Positions 1-8,563 of a stretch of 64,000 bases of DNA are shown piece by piece. The stretch's first letter is position 1. Each line of letters begins with the position of its first letter. Origin of the DNA: Caldilineaceae bacterium (GTDB taxonomy: Bacteria; Chloroflexota; Anaerolineae; Caldilineales; Caldilineaceae); the NCBI GenBank assembly GCA_958295845.1, contig OY282376.1, forward strand, positions 434,001-498,000, read 5' to 3'. The notes under the pieces are model-generated. The model did no database searches. It saw nothing but the letters and a program-made list of their open reading frames with translations, and was not told the DNA's origin. A program made the position numbers and the translations under genes.

Positions 1-91
1 GGCCCTCGATGCGCCAGCCGAGCAGTCTGTACATCGACCGCCCGATAGCCCGCGTCAGCCAGTTCCCCCGCCGCGGCAACGAGGGCGACAT
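1..91 (-). CDS. Probable lysophospholipid acyltransferase, N-terminal fragment
   Basis: On the minus strand an ATG at 91, preceded by GGATAAGG, opens a frame that runs off the left edge after about 30 codons. The visible residues include RAIGRSMYRLLGWRIEG. This resembles the start of PlsC-like 1-acylglycerol-3-phosphate acyltransferases, whose N-terminus often reads LLGWRI-G just before the catalytic region. No catalytic HX4D motif lies inside the window, so the call rests on N-terminal resemblance only. It would be the last gene of the minus-strand group LLM oxidoreductase, hydroxylase subunit, GNAT. Confidence 0.4.
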   Translation of the reverse strand, partial: MSPSLPRRGNWLTRAIGRSMYRLLGWRIEG

Positions 92-236
92 GACCTTATC
101 CGCGTTGTGTGTGTCGAACAATGGCTCCGGCCCTAGCCATCCCCACTCGCCCACACTTGGCGATGGCGAAACAAGCTTTTTCTTTTCGCGGCGGAGGAAA
201 ACGAGAAGAAAGAAAATGCCGAGAAGAAAGAAAACG

Positions 237-755
237 TCACTCCGCATTCCTTTTCTGATCATAGATGCGAAACCCCCTCTTCTGATAGTTGGGCAACGCC
301 GCCGGGTGGTCCAATGTGCACGTGTGAACCCAAACCCGCTGCGGCCCAAGCGCCCACGCACGGCGCAGCGCCTCCGTCAGCAATGCACCTCCCACGCCCC
401 GGCCAACAAAGGGCGGCAGCAGACCGAAATAGGCCAGCTCGACCTGCTTTTCACCATCTGCGCGCTGCTCATCCAACTCGAAATAGCCGGCCGGCGTCCC
501 CTTCACATATCCGATCCACGTCTGCAGTTCGGGCCGCTCCACCCAGGCCTGCCACCGTGTTTCAGTCCAGGGCAGACGCGTCGTCCACGTATACGCCCGC
601 CCCACCTCAGTATAGAAAAAGCGATTCAGCGCAGCGAACGCCAACTCCGCCCGCCGGACGGCAAAAGGTTCCGCGGGCGCCCGCGCCGGCCGCAACTGCT
701 CCGCGCCGGTCATCTCCAGATAGTATGTTATTACTTCGGTTCCGTCGGATGCCAT
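237..755 (-). CDS. GNAT-family N-acetyltransferase
   Basis: A 172-residue single-domain protein. The acetyl-CoA pyrophosphate loop (motif A) is visible around residues 110-128 as VELAYFGLLPPFVGRGVGG, with the family's R/Q-x-x-G-x-G pattern. It is followed by a helix (ALLTEALRRAW) and the late motif LPNYQKRGFRIYDQ, typical of GNAT motif B. It transfers an acetyl group from acetyl-CoA to an amine; the substrate cannot be read from the sequence. It lies 59 bases after the hydroxylase subunit on the same strand, so co-transcription is plausible. Its functional link to these neighbours is unknown. Confidence 0.8.
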   Translation of the reverse strand: MASDGTEVITYYLEMTGAEQLRPARAPAEPFAVRRAELAFAALNRFFYTEVGRAYTWTTRLPWTETRWQAWVERPELQTWIGYVKGTPAGYFELDEQRADGEKQVELAYFGLLPPFVGRGVGGALLTEALRRAWALGPQRVWVHTCTLDHPAALPNYQKRGFRIYDQKRNAE

Positions 756-814
756 CTACCCGGCCCACCTGTATGAGGAACCCAAATGGCCAATTCTCCT
801 CTCACCCCTCGCGC

Positions 815-2242
815 CTAACCCCTCTCTTCCCGCCCCGCAGCCACCACCGCGTCCAAAATCTTGCGGTAACCGGTGCAACGGCACAGGTTGCCCGCCAGCG
901 CCTCCTGCGCCTCCAGGCGGTCCGGGCCGGGGCGCTCCGCCAGCAGCGCCGCCGCCGACATCACAATCCCGGGCGTACAATAGCCGCACTGGACGCCGCC
1001 GCTTTCGATCAGCGCCTGCTGCACACTGTGCAACAGTTCCGAAGACTCCGCCGACGACGCGGCCAATCCCTCAACTGTCACGACCTCGCTGCCCGCCGCC
1101 CGCTCCGCCGGCACCAGACAGGACATGACAGCCATGCCGTCCAGATAGACGGTGCAGGCCCCGCATTCACCCTCCGCGCAGCCCTCCTTCACCCCCACAA
1201 AACCGGCCGCCCGCAGGCTGTCCAGCAGCGTCATACCGCCGTCGAGTTCGATAACAGCGCCGTTGACGGTTGATTCGGATCCCGGCCCCGTCGAGACCGG
1301 CCAGCGGCCCTGCGTATCGCCCCACAGCGTCACCGGCGTCTCCAGCCATCCCGCCCGCTCGCGCCCGTCCCGCAGTTGGCGCAGCAGACGGGCGACCAGC
1401 GTCTCCACCATGGCCACCCGGTAATCCGCGCTCCCGCGCAGGTCGTCGATCGGCCGCGCCTGCGTTGCCGCCAGACGCGCCGCCTCCAATATCGTCTCTT
1501 CCGTCAGCGTCTTGCCGAGCAAAAAGGCCTCCGCCTCCGTCGCCCGCTCCACCGTCGGCGCAACCGCGCCCAGCGCAACGGCCGCATACGTCACCGTTGC
1601 CGAGCCCCAGTCCTCCCCGCTGTCGCAGGCAACTGATCCGGCTACGCTCAGAATGCTGATCGCCTGCGCACGCCGCAGCCCCAACTTGATAAAGTTGCCC
1701 CGCCGCGCCGAATCGGCCAGAGGTATCGAGATGCGCGTGAGCATCTCATCGTCGGCCAGGTCCACCTGGCGCACCCCACGGAAAAAGCGCGCCAGCGGCA
1801 GCGTGCGGCTGCCCCGCGCCGAACTCTCGACGCGCACGCTGGCATCCAACGCCAGCAGCGGCACAATCGTGTCGTTGGCCGGGCTGGCCGTGACAAGATT
1901 GCCGGCAACCGTTGCCCGGTTCCGTATCTGCGGCGCGCCCACCTCCCAGCACGCCCGCGCCAGCGGGAACGCACTCTCCACAATTGCCCGGCTGCGTACG
2001 CACTGGTTATGCGTCACCAGCGGACCCAGATGCAGCGCGCCATCCTCTTCCGAGATGTCGGCCAGGCCCGGAATGCGCGTCAGATCGATCAGCCCCATCT
2101 GTGCGCCGTCCTCCGAACCGTCGCTCGCCAAATCGATGAGGAGGTCGGTGCCGCCGGCAATGAAACGCGCGCCCGCGCCGTGTTCCGCCTTCAACTTCAG
2201 GGCATCAGTTAATGTGTTGGGGGCTTCGCAGAAGCGGTACAT
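815..2242 (-). CDS. Fused FAD-binding (CoxM-like) and 2Fe-2S (CoxS-like) hydroxylase subunit
   Basis: The protein has about 475 residues. The first ~290 form a CoxM/XDH-type FAD domain with FIAGGTDLL (about 27-35) and TVAGNLVTASPANDTI as its two FAD contacts. The C-terminal ~165 residues form a CoxS-type domain with two 2Fe-2S centres: cysteines in EGCAEGECGACTV plus MSC, then QCGYCTPG and NLCRCTGYRKI. In the xanthine dehydrogenase/CO dehydrogenase family these pass electrons from a molybdopterin subunit to FAD. The small and medium subunits are fused here, and no molybdenum subunit is seen in the window. An upstream ATG at 2278 would overlap the preceding gene; ATG 2242 leaves a 19-base gap and starts exactly at the FAD domain, so it is preferred. 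Confidence 0.85.
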   Translation of the reverse strand: MYRFCEAPNTLTDALKLKAEHGAGARFIAGGTDLLIDLASDGSEDGAQMGLIDLTRIPGLADISEEDGALHLGPLVTHNQCVRSRAIVESAFPLARACWEVGAPQIRNRATVAGNLVTASPANDTIVPLLALDASVRVESSARGSRTLPLARFFRGVRQVDLADDEMLTRISIPLADSARRGNFIKLGLRRAQAISILSVAGSVACDSGEDWGSATVTYAAVALGAVAPTVERATEAEAFLLGKTLTEETILEAARLAATQARPIDDLRGSADYRVAMVETLVARLLRQLRDGRERAGWLETPVTLWGDTQGRWPVSTGPGSESTVNGAVIELDGGMTLLDSLRAAGFVGVKEGCAEGECGACTVYLDGMAVMSCLVPAERAAGSEVVTVEGLAASSAESSELLHSVQQALIESGGVQCGYCTPGIVMSAAALLAERPGPDRLEAQEALAGNLCRCTGYRKILDAVVAAGREERG

Positions 2243-2261
2243 ATCAGTCCACTGTAAACGA

Positions 2262-3272
2262 CTAGAAACCACCCGCAAATGTATCGATCATCAACTTCAC
2301 ATCGCCCAGCGGATAAAGGATTGGGCAGGTGGCGCCGTTGTCCATATACTCGCGCACCTTCTTCTTAACATCGTCCGGCGTGCCGCTGGCTGTGATGCGT
2401 GTGACAAGCTCGTCCGGCACCAGCGGCATCGCCTTACGCACCTGCTCAATCGTCGCCGGCCAGCCCAGAATCGATTGAATCTCGTCAACAACCTCCGGCT
2501 TGACCCCGCTCGCCTGGGCGATATGCGGCTGCTGGCCCAGGTACTGGGTGAGCAGCTCGCGCGCGCCGTCCAGCGCCGTCTGCTGGTCATCGTGCACCGA
2601 GCAGACGATCAACTGCGGGCGGTCGATCTCATCCAAACTGCGTCCGGCCCGCTTCGCGCCGATTTCCAGCCGCTCCAGCGCCATATGGTTATAGTCCGGC
2701 GGCACACAGTAGTTCAACACCGCGCCGTCGGAAATCTCCCCCGTCAGCTCCATCATCTTCGGCCCGGTCGCGCCGATCATGATGGGCACATTGCGCGGCG
2801 TCTGGCGTCCATGCACAACATCCAGCTCGATGCCGTTCACCTGGTGAAATTCACCCTCGAACGTGACATTTTCCATCGCCAGCAGACGCCGCAACACCTC
2901 CACCGTCTCCCGCATCGCCTTCAGCGGCCTGCGCCGGCTGATGCCCACATTCTTGGCCAGCGGATCCCACCACGCGCCGACGCCGCAGATCACGCGGTCC
3001 GGCGCCAGGTCGTCCAAAGTCAGAAAAGTCGCCGCCAGCAGCCCGATATTGCGCGTCCAGTTATTGATCACGCCCGACCCGATCTGGATCCGCTCCGTGA
3101 CCGCGGCAAAGGCGGCCATCGGCACAATCGCATCCCGCACCAGCCGGCTTTCCGCCTGCCAGACCGCTTCAAAGCCCTTCTCCTCCGCGTAGCGTGCGTG
3201 CTCCATCCCTTCACGAATGGAGTGTTTATCCTGCAGATAAAGTGCAACGCGGGAGTACTTTGGCGCGGTCAT
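2262..3272 (-). CDS. LLM-class (luciferase-like) F420-dependent oxidoreductase
   Basis: A 336-residue TIM-barrel protein of the bacterial luciferase-like superfamily. Family features include [17 protein letters not shown] near the N-terminus, [32 protein letters not shown] and [18 protein letters not shown], which correspond to flavin/deazaflavin-binding segments in MER-like enzymes. Cofactor F420 is the likely hydride carrier because F420 biosynthesis genes lie divergently at 3.9-6.3 kb; FMN remains possible and the substrate is unknown. ATG 3272 is chosen over the upstream start at 3338 because CAGGAG lies 6-11 bases ahead of it and conserved sequence begins there. The stop is only 19 bases before the hydroxylase subunit, which suggests one transcript. 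Confidence 0.85.
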   Translation of the reverse strand: MTAPKYSRVALYLQDKHSIREGMEHARYAEEKGFEAVWQAESRLVRDAIVPMAAFAAVTERIQIGSGVINNWTRNIGLLAATFLTLDDLAPDRVICGVGAWWDPLAKNVGISRRRPLKAMRETVEVLRRLLAMENVTFEGEFHQVNGIELDVVHGRQTPRNVPIMIGATGPKMMELTGEISDGAVLNYCVPPDYNHMALERLEIGAKRAGRSLDEIDRPQLIVCSVHDDQQTALDGARELLTQYLGQQPHIAQASGVKPEVVDEIQSILGWPATIEQVRKAMPLVPDELVTRITASGTPDDVKKKVREYMDNGATCPILYPLGDVKLMIDTFAGGF

Positions 3273-3492
3273 GGAATCTCCTGAATCTTGCGATTTACGT
3301 GCCGCGCGACAGGCATCCTGGCAACCTATGCGCGGCAATTACCGATACTGGGAAAATCTTCCCATACCGTTTGCATTGTACACGTCCCATAACAGAGCGT
3401 CAAAGAAGCCCGAATTCCCCGCATACTGTGCTGTATGCCGCCCCCCGCCCCGCCCCGTACGCAACCCCGAGCGAGACGAGCGCCGTCGCCTC

Positions 3493-3528
3493 TGACCACT
3501 GACCACCGATCACTGACCACTGCAGTTC
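3493..3528 (+). repeat. Short dispersed repeat, TGACCACTG type
   Basis: Iterated CTGACCACTGACCACCGAT followed by ACTGCAGTTCC. The same ACTGACCACTGCAGTTCC string recurs at 15598-15620 and 36935-36973, and variants occur at 39656-39695 and 40958-40981, always between genes and often next to the longer repeats. Confidence 0.7.
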
Positions 3529-3880
3529 CGGGCGTCCGGGCCTTCGGCCCTCCCTTGTGCAGGGGCTGCGCCCCCGCAACGCCCCGCCCTTACTAGACCA
3601 CCGTGCGTATTCTTCCCCGGCAACGTGTCTAGAGAAAGGTGTTTAGCCAACAGAGTCTACCTCCTCACGCGCTATCCCAGCCCCTGACCCCTAACCCCTA
3701 ACCCCTGCCGTTCCCCTGCCGTTCCGCGCCCCCGCAACGCCCCGCCCTTACTAGACCACCGTGCGTATTCTTCCCCGGCAACGTGTCTAGAGAAAGGTGT
3801 TTAGCCAACAGAGTCTACCTCCTCACGCGCTATCTCAGCCCCTGACCCCTAACCCCCGCAGTTCCCCCGCCTTTCCCCAG
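3529..3880 (+). repeat. Dispersed intergenic repeat A, two direct copies
   Basis: The gene-free stretch 3273-3949 is mostly repeat. A GC-rich segment (CCGGGCCTTCGGCCCTCCC, then GCAGGGGCTGCGCCCCCGC) is followed by CCCGCCCTTACTAGACCACC, TCTTCCCCGGCAACGTGTC, AGAGTCTACCTCCTC and iterated CCCTAACCCC. About 135 bases (from 3568) recur almost unchanged from 3726, a period of 158. Diverged copies occur at 33.6-34.1 kb and 36.8-37.0 kb. No ORF with coding character is seen in it. Confidence 0.85.
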
Positions 3881-3912
3881 CAGTTCCCCTGCCGTTCCCA
3901 TCCCCCAACACA

Positions 3913-3941
3913 TTCCAACTCCCCCCACTCCGTGCTATAAT
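3913..3941 (+). promoter_or_regulatory. Possible promoter of the F420 genes
   Basis: A perfect TATAAT lies at 3936-3941, with a weak -35 (TTCCAA) 17 bases upstream. The start codon at 3950 is only 8 bases after the -10 box, so the transcript would begin at or next to the ATG and be leaderless. No ribosome binding site is visible ahead of this start, which fits that reading. Confidence 0.45.
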
Positions 3942-3949
3942 GCCGTCCC

Positions 3950-4633
3950 ATGCAAAAACAGCGCATCGCGTCCGCAGATCACAGAGACGACTACAGCGAC
4001 TGGCGCCAATCAGATTGGGCCTCCGATTTCGATGACGGCTGGTTCTGGCAGCTTATCCGCGGACGAAGATCTGTCCGCCGCTACCTGCCCGATCCGGTAG
4101 AAAAGCCGCTGCTCGAAATGCTGCTGACCGCCGCAATCTGGGCGCCTTCGGCCCACAACCGCCAGCCCTGGCGCTTCTGCGTTGTCACCACCGACCCGGT
4201 CAAGCAGGAGTTGAGCGACCGCATGGGCGCGCGCTGGCGCGCCGACCTGGGCGCCGACGGCGTCGACACGGCCATCATCGAACGCCGCGTCCGCATCAGC
4301 CACGCCCGCATCACCGGCGCGCCGGCTCTCGTCGCGGCCTCCCTTTCCCTGGAAGGCATGGATGACTACCCTGACCGGCGCCGTCAGGAGGCCGAATGGC
4401 TCATGGCCGTGCAGAGCACCGCCCTCGCCTGCCAGAACCTGCTCCTGGCAGCCCAACACTTCGGCCTGGCCGCCTGCTGGATGTGCGCGCCCCTCTTCGT
4501 ACCCGATCTCGTGCGCGATGTCCTCGACCTGCCGGACAGCTGGCATCCCCAGGCGCTGATCACGCTCGGCTACGCCGCCGAAGAAAAAGAGCGAGAGCGC
4601 CTTCCCCTGGCAGAACGGGTAACCTGGCGCTGA
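3950..4633 (+). CDS. Nitroreductase-family flavoprotein, probable dehydro-F420-0 reductase
   Basis: The protein has 227 residues with the nitroreductase fold: [20 protein letters not shown], then [18 protein letters not shown] (FMN phosphate contacts), and GLAACWMC with LGYA near the end. This matches the FMN domain that forms the C-terminal half of FbiB, which reduces dehydro-F420-0 during F420 assembly. Here the domain is free-standing and directly precedes cofD and cofC. The specific role is therefore inferred from family and position; a general nitroreductase is the alternative. The gamma-glutamyl ligase half (CofE) is absent from the window. Confidence 0.75.
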   Translation: MQKQRIASADHRDDYSDWRQSDWASDFDDGWFWQLIRGRRSVRRYLPDPVEKPLLEMLLTAAIWAPSAHNRQPWRFCVVTTDPVKQELSDRMGARWRADLGADGVDTAIIERRVRISHARITGAPALVAASLSLEGMDDYPDRRRQEAEWLMAVQSTALACQNLLLAAQHFGLAACWMCAPLFVPDLVRDVLDLPDSWHPQALITLGYAAEEKERERLPLAERVTWR

Positions 4634-4687
4634 TTCGCGCACTGCGTACTACGCAATACGCAACACGCAATAAGAAGAACGCGTCCA

Positions 4688-5686
4688 ATGGCCCCAAACC
4701 TGGATAATCCTTCCCCGGTCGTCGCCCTGGCCGGCGGTGTCGGCGGCGCCAAATTCGCCGCCGGTCTGCAGGCAGCCCTGCCCCCCGGCGCGCTCACAGT
4801 CATCGTCAACACCGGCGACGACTTCGAGCACTGGGGCCTCACCATCTGCCCCGACATCGACACCGTTCTCTACGGGCTGGCCAACGTCAACAACCCAGAG
4901 ACGGGCTGGGGCCGCGCCAACGAAACCTGGGCCGTGCTGACCGAAACCGAGCGCCTCGGCGGCGAAGCATGGTTCCGGCTGGGCGACAAGGATCTCGCGC
5001 TGCATCTGCTCCGCAAGCAGTGGCTGCAAGCCTGCGCCACCCTGACAGAAGTCACCGACCGCCTGCGCCAGGCTCTGGACGTCCCTTCCCGCATCCTGCC
5101 AATGTGCAACGAACCGGTACGCACGCTCGTGCACACCGACGAAGGCGACCTCCCCTTCCAGGACTACTTCGTACGCCGCCGCTGCGAACCCACCTTCCGA
5201 GGCCTGACCTTCGTCGGCGCCGACAACGCGGCACTCGCCCCCGAGGTGGCCGAGTCCCTGCGGGCCGCCGCGCAAATAATCATCTGCCCCAGCAACCCCT
5301 ATCTCAGCGTGGACCCCATCCTGTCGGTTCCCGGTCTGCGCAAGCTGCTGCGGGAGAGCGACGCCCCAGTGGTCGCGGTCAGCCCAATCGTCGGCGGACG
5401 CGCGGTTAAGGGGCCAGTAGCCAAGATGATGCGCGAAATGGGCCATCTCGAACACCTTCCCCTGACCGTCGTCGAGCACTACGCCGGTCTCCTCGACGGA
5501 TTCATCATCGACCAGCAGGACCGGGCCGAGGAAAACCCGCTCCCCCTGCCGGCGCTGGTAACCGACACCATCATGACCGACCTCCCCTCCAAGCGCCGCC
5601 TGGCAACAGAGGTCCTGCAGTTCGGCCAGAGCCTGCGAAACGGCAACCGCAGCGCAGACGGGCCCCGGCACGAAAATGACGAATAA
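4688..5686 (+). CDS. cofD: 2-phospho-L-lactate transferase (CofD/FbiA)
   Basis: A 332-residue protein that joins the phospholactyl or phosphoenolpyruvyl moiety to the deazaflavin Fo, giving F420-0 or dehydro-F420-0. Family marks are [11 protein letters not shown] at residues 14-23, [13 protein letters not shown] around 39-51 (metal and Fo binding), [11 protein letters not shown], and [17 protein letters not shown] near residue 240. Length is normal. The 54-base gap after the nitroreductase contains an iterated ACGCAATACGCAACACGCAA tract. The gene overlaps cofC by 11 bases, so the two are probably translated from one message. Whether PEP or phospholactate is used cannot be told from sequence alone. 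Confidence 0.93.
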   Translation: MAPNLDNPSPVVALAGGVGGAKFAAGLQAALPPGALTVIVNTGDDFEHWGLTICPDIDTVLYGLANVNNPETGWGRANETWAVLTETERLGGEAWFRLGDKDLALHLLRKQWLQACATLTEVTDRLRQALDVPSRILPMCNEPVRTLVHTDEGDLPFQDYFVRRRCEPTFRGLTFVGADNAALAPEVAESLRAAAQIIICPSNPYLSVDPILSVPGLRKLLRESDAPVVAVSPIVGGRAVKGPVAKMMREMGHLEHLPLTVVEHYAGLLDGFIIDQQDRAEENPLPLPALVTDTIMTDLPSKRRLATEVLQFGQSLRNGNRSADGPRHENDE

Positions 5687-6326
5687 CCCGCAGAACAGAC
5701 CGGGCCTGTGGGTCGTTATCCCCGTCAAACCCTTCAACGAGGGAAAAAGCCGCCTGGCCGCCTGTATCTCGCCCCAGCAGCGCCACGCCCTCAACCGCGA
5801 ACTCCTCACGCGTACGCTAACCGCCATCAACCAAGCCCAAATTGACGCGCAAATCCTCGTCGTCAGCCGCGACACCCACGCCCTGGCCGCCGCCAAACGC
5901 GCCGGCAGCCACACCCTGGCCGAAGATAGTCAGCCCTGCAGCCCCAATGACCCCGGTTCGGAATCCCAGCTCAACGCCGCCCTCACCCAGGCCGCCCGCT
6001 ACGCCGCGACCCACGGCGCAACCAAAGTCCTGGTCCTCCCCACCGACATGCCCAACCTGACTGCCGACGACGTGCGCACAATGGCCTCCCCCAGCAACCG
6101 CGACCCGCAGATCATGATCGCCCCCAGCCGCGACGGCGGCACCAATGCACTGCTGCTGCAGCCAGCCCACGCCATCCCCTTCGCCTTCGGCTGCAACAGC
6201 TTCCAGCGCCACCAGCGCCTCGCCGCCGAGGCCGGCATCCCCGTCCACATCGTCGAGTCGGACTCGCTCCTCTTCGACATCGACCTGCCCGAAGATTACC
6301 GGCTCGTCTTCAACTACCGTGGTTAG
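5676..6326 (+). CDS. cofC: 2-phospho-L-lactate (or PEP) guanylyltransferase (CofC/FbiD)
   Basis: A 216-residue nucleotidyltransferase of F420 synthesis. It activates phospholactate or phosphoenolpyruvate with GTP, making the substrate for CofD. Visible motifs are WVVIPVKPFNEGKSRLA at the N-terminus (GTP binding), VLPTDMPNLTADDV, PSRDGGTNALLL, FGCNSFQRH and SLLFDIDLPEDYRL, all in family order. The start lies inside the end of cofD. It is the last gene of the F420 group: GC content drops right after it and the next gene is convergent. Confidence 0.92.
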   Translation: MTNNPQNRPGLWVVIPVKPFNEGKSRLAACISPQQRHALNRELLTRTLTAINQAQIDAQILVVSRDTHALAAAKRAGSHTLAEDSQPCSPNDPGSESQLNAALTQAARYAATHGATKVLVLPTDMPNLTADDVRTMASPSNRDPQIMIAPSRDGGTNALLLQPAHAIPFAFGCNSFQRHQRLAAEAGIPVHIVESDSLLFDIDLPEDYRLVFNYRG

Positions 6327-6742
6327 GTTCGTTGACATTTGTCTGACCTGGGATTTCGAGGATGGGTCAATGATTGGTGGTCCCAATCGGATACGTCTGC
6401 ATGTCGAAGAGGATCATGCCGTGTTGCCTGCGTGGGGAGCTAGTGATCGATGTCGCATGGGTTTCGACCAGCTGCTGCGCATAGGTGCCAGTGTTGAGCA
6501 CCTGCCGACATCAGTGAGTTGGTTGATCATGTGAATGTCAAATTGGTTCTTGCGAAGCGGAGGAAGTCTTACACTGCGCTGTGGGATCCTCTAGAGTGCC
6601 TAGATGGTGGGCGACGGGCCGGAAGTGTTAACTGGGAGTCGAGAGCATCGGGGGCCACAAATTGGATCGACCTCTCTTCGGCAGTCTTGCGACTCGAGAA
6701 TAAGCTCATCTCAGGCCTTGCATCAATTTTCCACATCGTCGG
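6327..6742. other. Gene-free junction between the F420 genes and the Gabija island
   Basis: About 415 bases of visibly lower GC than the cofC side. Short plus-strand frames exist (ending near 6534 and 6746), but their translations match nothing I recognise and have no convincing ribosome binding sites. No tRNA, direct repeat or recombinase gene marking an integration point is seen. Confidence 0.5.
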
Positions 6743-8563
6743 CTAGAGGATGGGTGGCGCATTTGATTCCAATTCAATAATAAAGCGGGAAGGGCCGTTC
6801 CTGAATATGCGGTTGTAGCTGTTAGTGTACCAGCCCGAATATAGTAAGTAGATCGAATTCTTGGCACGAGTCATACCTACATAGAATACGCGTCTGGCTT
6901 CTGCAACGGCTTCCTCAGTTTTCGCAGAAAACCTTGGAAGGCGACCTTCCTCCAATCCTGGCATAATTACCACCTCAAATTCCAGACCTTTGCTACTGTG
7001 GAGCGTGGTCAGCGTCACGGTATCAGATCTGTCTCCGCATCGTGAAAAATAACTTAGACTGCTCCCCGCTAATTGTTTTCCTTCTACACAACTCTCCAAA
7101 ACTGAATGCCAACCTGCCAAATCATCGGGATGTGCCTTGCGCGCCTGGAGGAGACCTTCCAAATCCAAGAGAGAATTGAGCTGTCTGAGCCAGGCATGTA
7201 GAGCCATGTCGGGCATAGCAAGTGAAGTAATTGCTTTGAAAAATTCAACACGAGAAGTTAAGTCTCCAGTATTGACTGAGGTACCGGCCTCTTCGCAAAC
7301 CTTAGAATACTGAAAGAACAGGTCGTCAAATCTGGGTCCTCTCTGGGTCTGAGGATACAGAGAGCACCACGCGGCGATGTCTTCCAACCACCTTGTAAAA
7401 GGTGTTCTTGGATATCGCAAGTCGCCCTTCCCCGAATATTGGATTCCACCCTCCTTCAAGGCTTGGCTCAAAACTTGTCCATCCCACTTGTCAATATAGA
7501 GAACGGCAATTTGGCTATTCGGAACTCCTTTCCGTTCAAGGTAAGGAATAAGTTTGGTGGCGATCACCTCCGCCTGCTCGCCCAGCCCGTTTGGGTATTC
7601 GAGCAAGCGAACTTCCCCCACTTCGTCATCCCTAGCAGACACGTATTTCCTTTGTTTTTCCGTTGCAAGCGCTACTTGCGATCCGTCTATTATCTGCTGG
7701 GAGCAGCGATAATTCATATCGAGACTTATGCAGTGTACATTCGATTCCTTCGCGAGACTTCGCAGATACTTTGGGTCAGCGCCGGTGAATCCGTAGATTG
7801 ACTGGTCGGGGTCTCCAACCGCAAACACTTCAATGCAAGTTGTTCTCATAAGTGTTTCAATAATAAGGTGAAGCGGATAACCTAAGTCCTGATATTCGTC
7901 AACGACTAAGAAAGGAAACCTGGCTTCGACTGCCAAACGGACAAACTCTTGGCGGCGTATTAAGTCCAAAGCGAGATGTACTATGCCTTCAAAGTCTAGA
8001 AAACCCTGTTTGTGGAGAACTCTTTCGTATTCTTGGACTAGCCTAGCAAGCTCAGGATATTCCTGCCGGGCTTCGCTGTTTATTATGGGGTGGGCCTTCC
8101 GATATTCGTCAAATGTACCACGTGATACAGCCATATTTCCACCAAAGTTCACTCTTGCCAATGCAGTCTGGAAGGCTTGGCTTTTCAGCATATCTCCTGC
8201 CACACCCAGTGTTGAATCTAAGTCTTCGACAAAAAGGCGGCCGAAAGGCGCGACTATACACCCTAGGCAGAAGCTGTGAACAGTTCCAATGAATAGGCGC
8301 TTGTCCGGGTTTAACCCCAAATCTCTCAGCCGAATTCGCAATTCTCTCACGGCTTCGTTGTTGAAAGTTACGCAGGCGACTCCCCGCGGGCCTTTCACCC
8401 TCTGACTATACAGTCGCGCAACTCTGGCTGCGAGTACTCGGGTCTTTCCACTCCCGGGACCGGCAAGCACGGCACAGTGGCCGTCGGACTCGTAAGCCTC
8501 GGTCTGCTTTAGATTGAAGTTCTCGATCCAAGCATCAAGGAGCGATGGGGCGACTCCGTTCAT
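6743..8563 (-). CDS. gajB: UvrD/PcrA-like helicase, Gabija GajB-type
   Basis: A 606-residue superfamily 1A helicase with the full motif set: Q-motif FNLKQTEAYE (16-25), Walker A LAGPGSGKT (33-41), motif II VVDEYQDLG, motif III VGDPDQSIYGFTGAD, motif IV MNYRCSQQI, motif V TLHSSKGLEFEVVI and motif VI RVFYVGMTRAK. It starts 4 bases inside the upstream OLD-family gene (ATGA overlap), the arrangement of Gabija gajA-gajB, where the helicase partner supports phage DNA sensing or cleavage. Characterised GajB is nearer 500 residues, so this one is longer. Codon use is more AT-rich than in the flanking genes, which suggests transfer. A stand-alone repair helicase is the alternative. Confidence 0.85.
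   Translation of the reverse strand: MNGVAPSLLDAWIENFNLKQTEAYESDGHCAVLAGPGSGKTRVLAARVARLYSQRVKGPRGVACVTFNNEAVRELRIRLRDLGLNPDKRLFIGTVHSFCLGCIVAPFGRLFVEDLDSTLGVAGDMLKSQAFQTALARVNFGGNMAVSRGTFDEYRKAHPIINSEARQEYPELARLVQEYERVLHKQGFLDFEGIVHLALDLIRRQEFVRLAVEARFPFLVVDEYQDLGYPLHLIIETLMRTTCIEVFAVGDPDQSIYGFTGADPKYLRSLAKESNVHCISLDMNYRCSQQIIDGSQVALATEKQRKYVSARDDEVGEVRLLEYPNGLGEQAEVIATKLIPYLERKGVPNSQIAVLYIDKWDGQVLSQALKEGGIQYSGKGDLRYPRTPFTRWLEDIAAWCSLYPQTQRGPRFDDLFFQYSKVCEEAGTSVNTGDLTSRVEFFKAITSLAMPDMALHAWLRQLNSLLDLEGLLQARKAHPDDLAGWHSVLESCVEGKQLAGSSLSYFSRCGDRSDTVTLTTLHSSKGLEFEVVIMPGLEEGRLPRFSAKTEEAVAEARRVFYVGMTRAKNSIYLLYSGWYTNSYNRIFRNGPSRFIIELESNAPPIL

Noticed and set aside
314..3284. Long Arg/Pro/Ala-rich plus-strand ORFs
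   Set aside because: They lie antisense to the GNAT, hydroxylase and LLM genes and have the composition expected from high-GC shadow frames.
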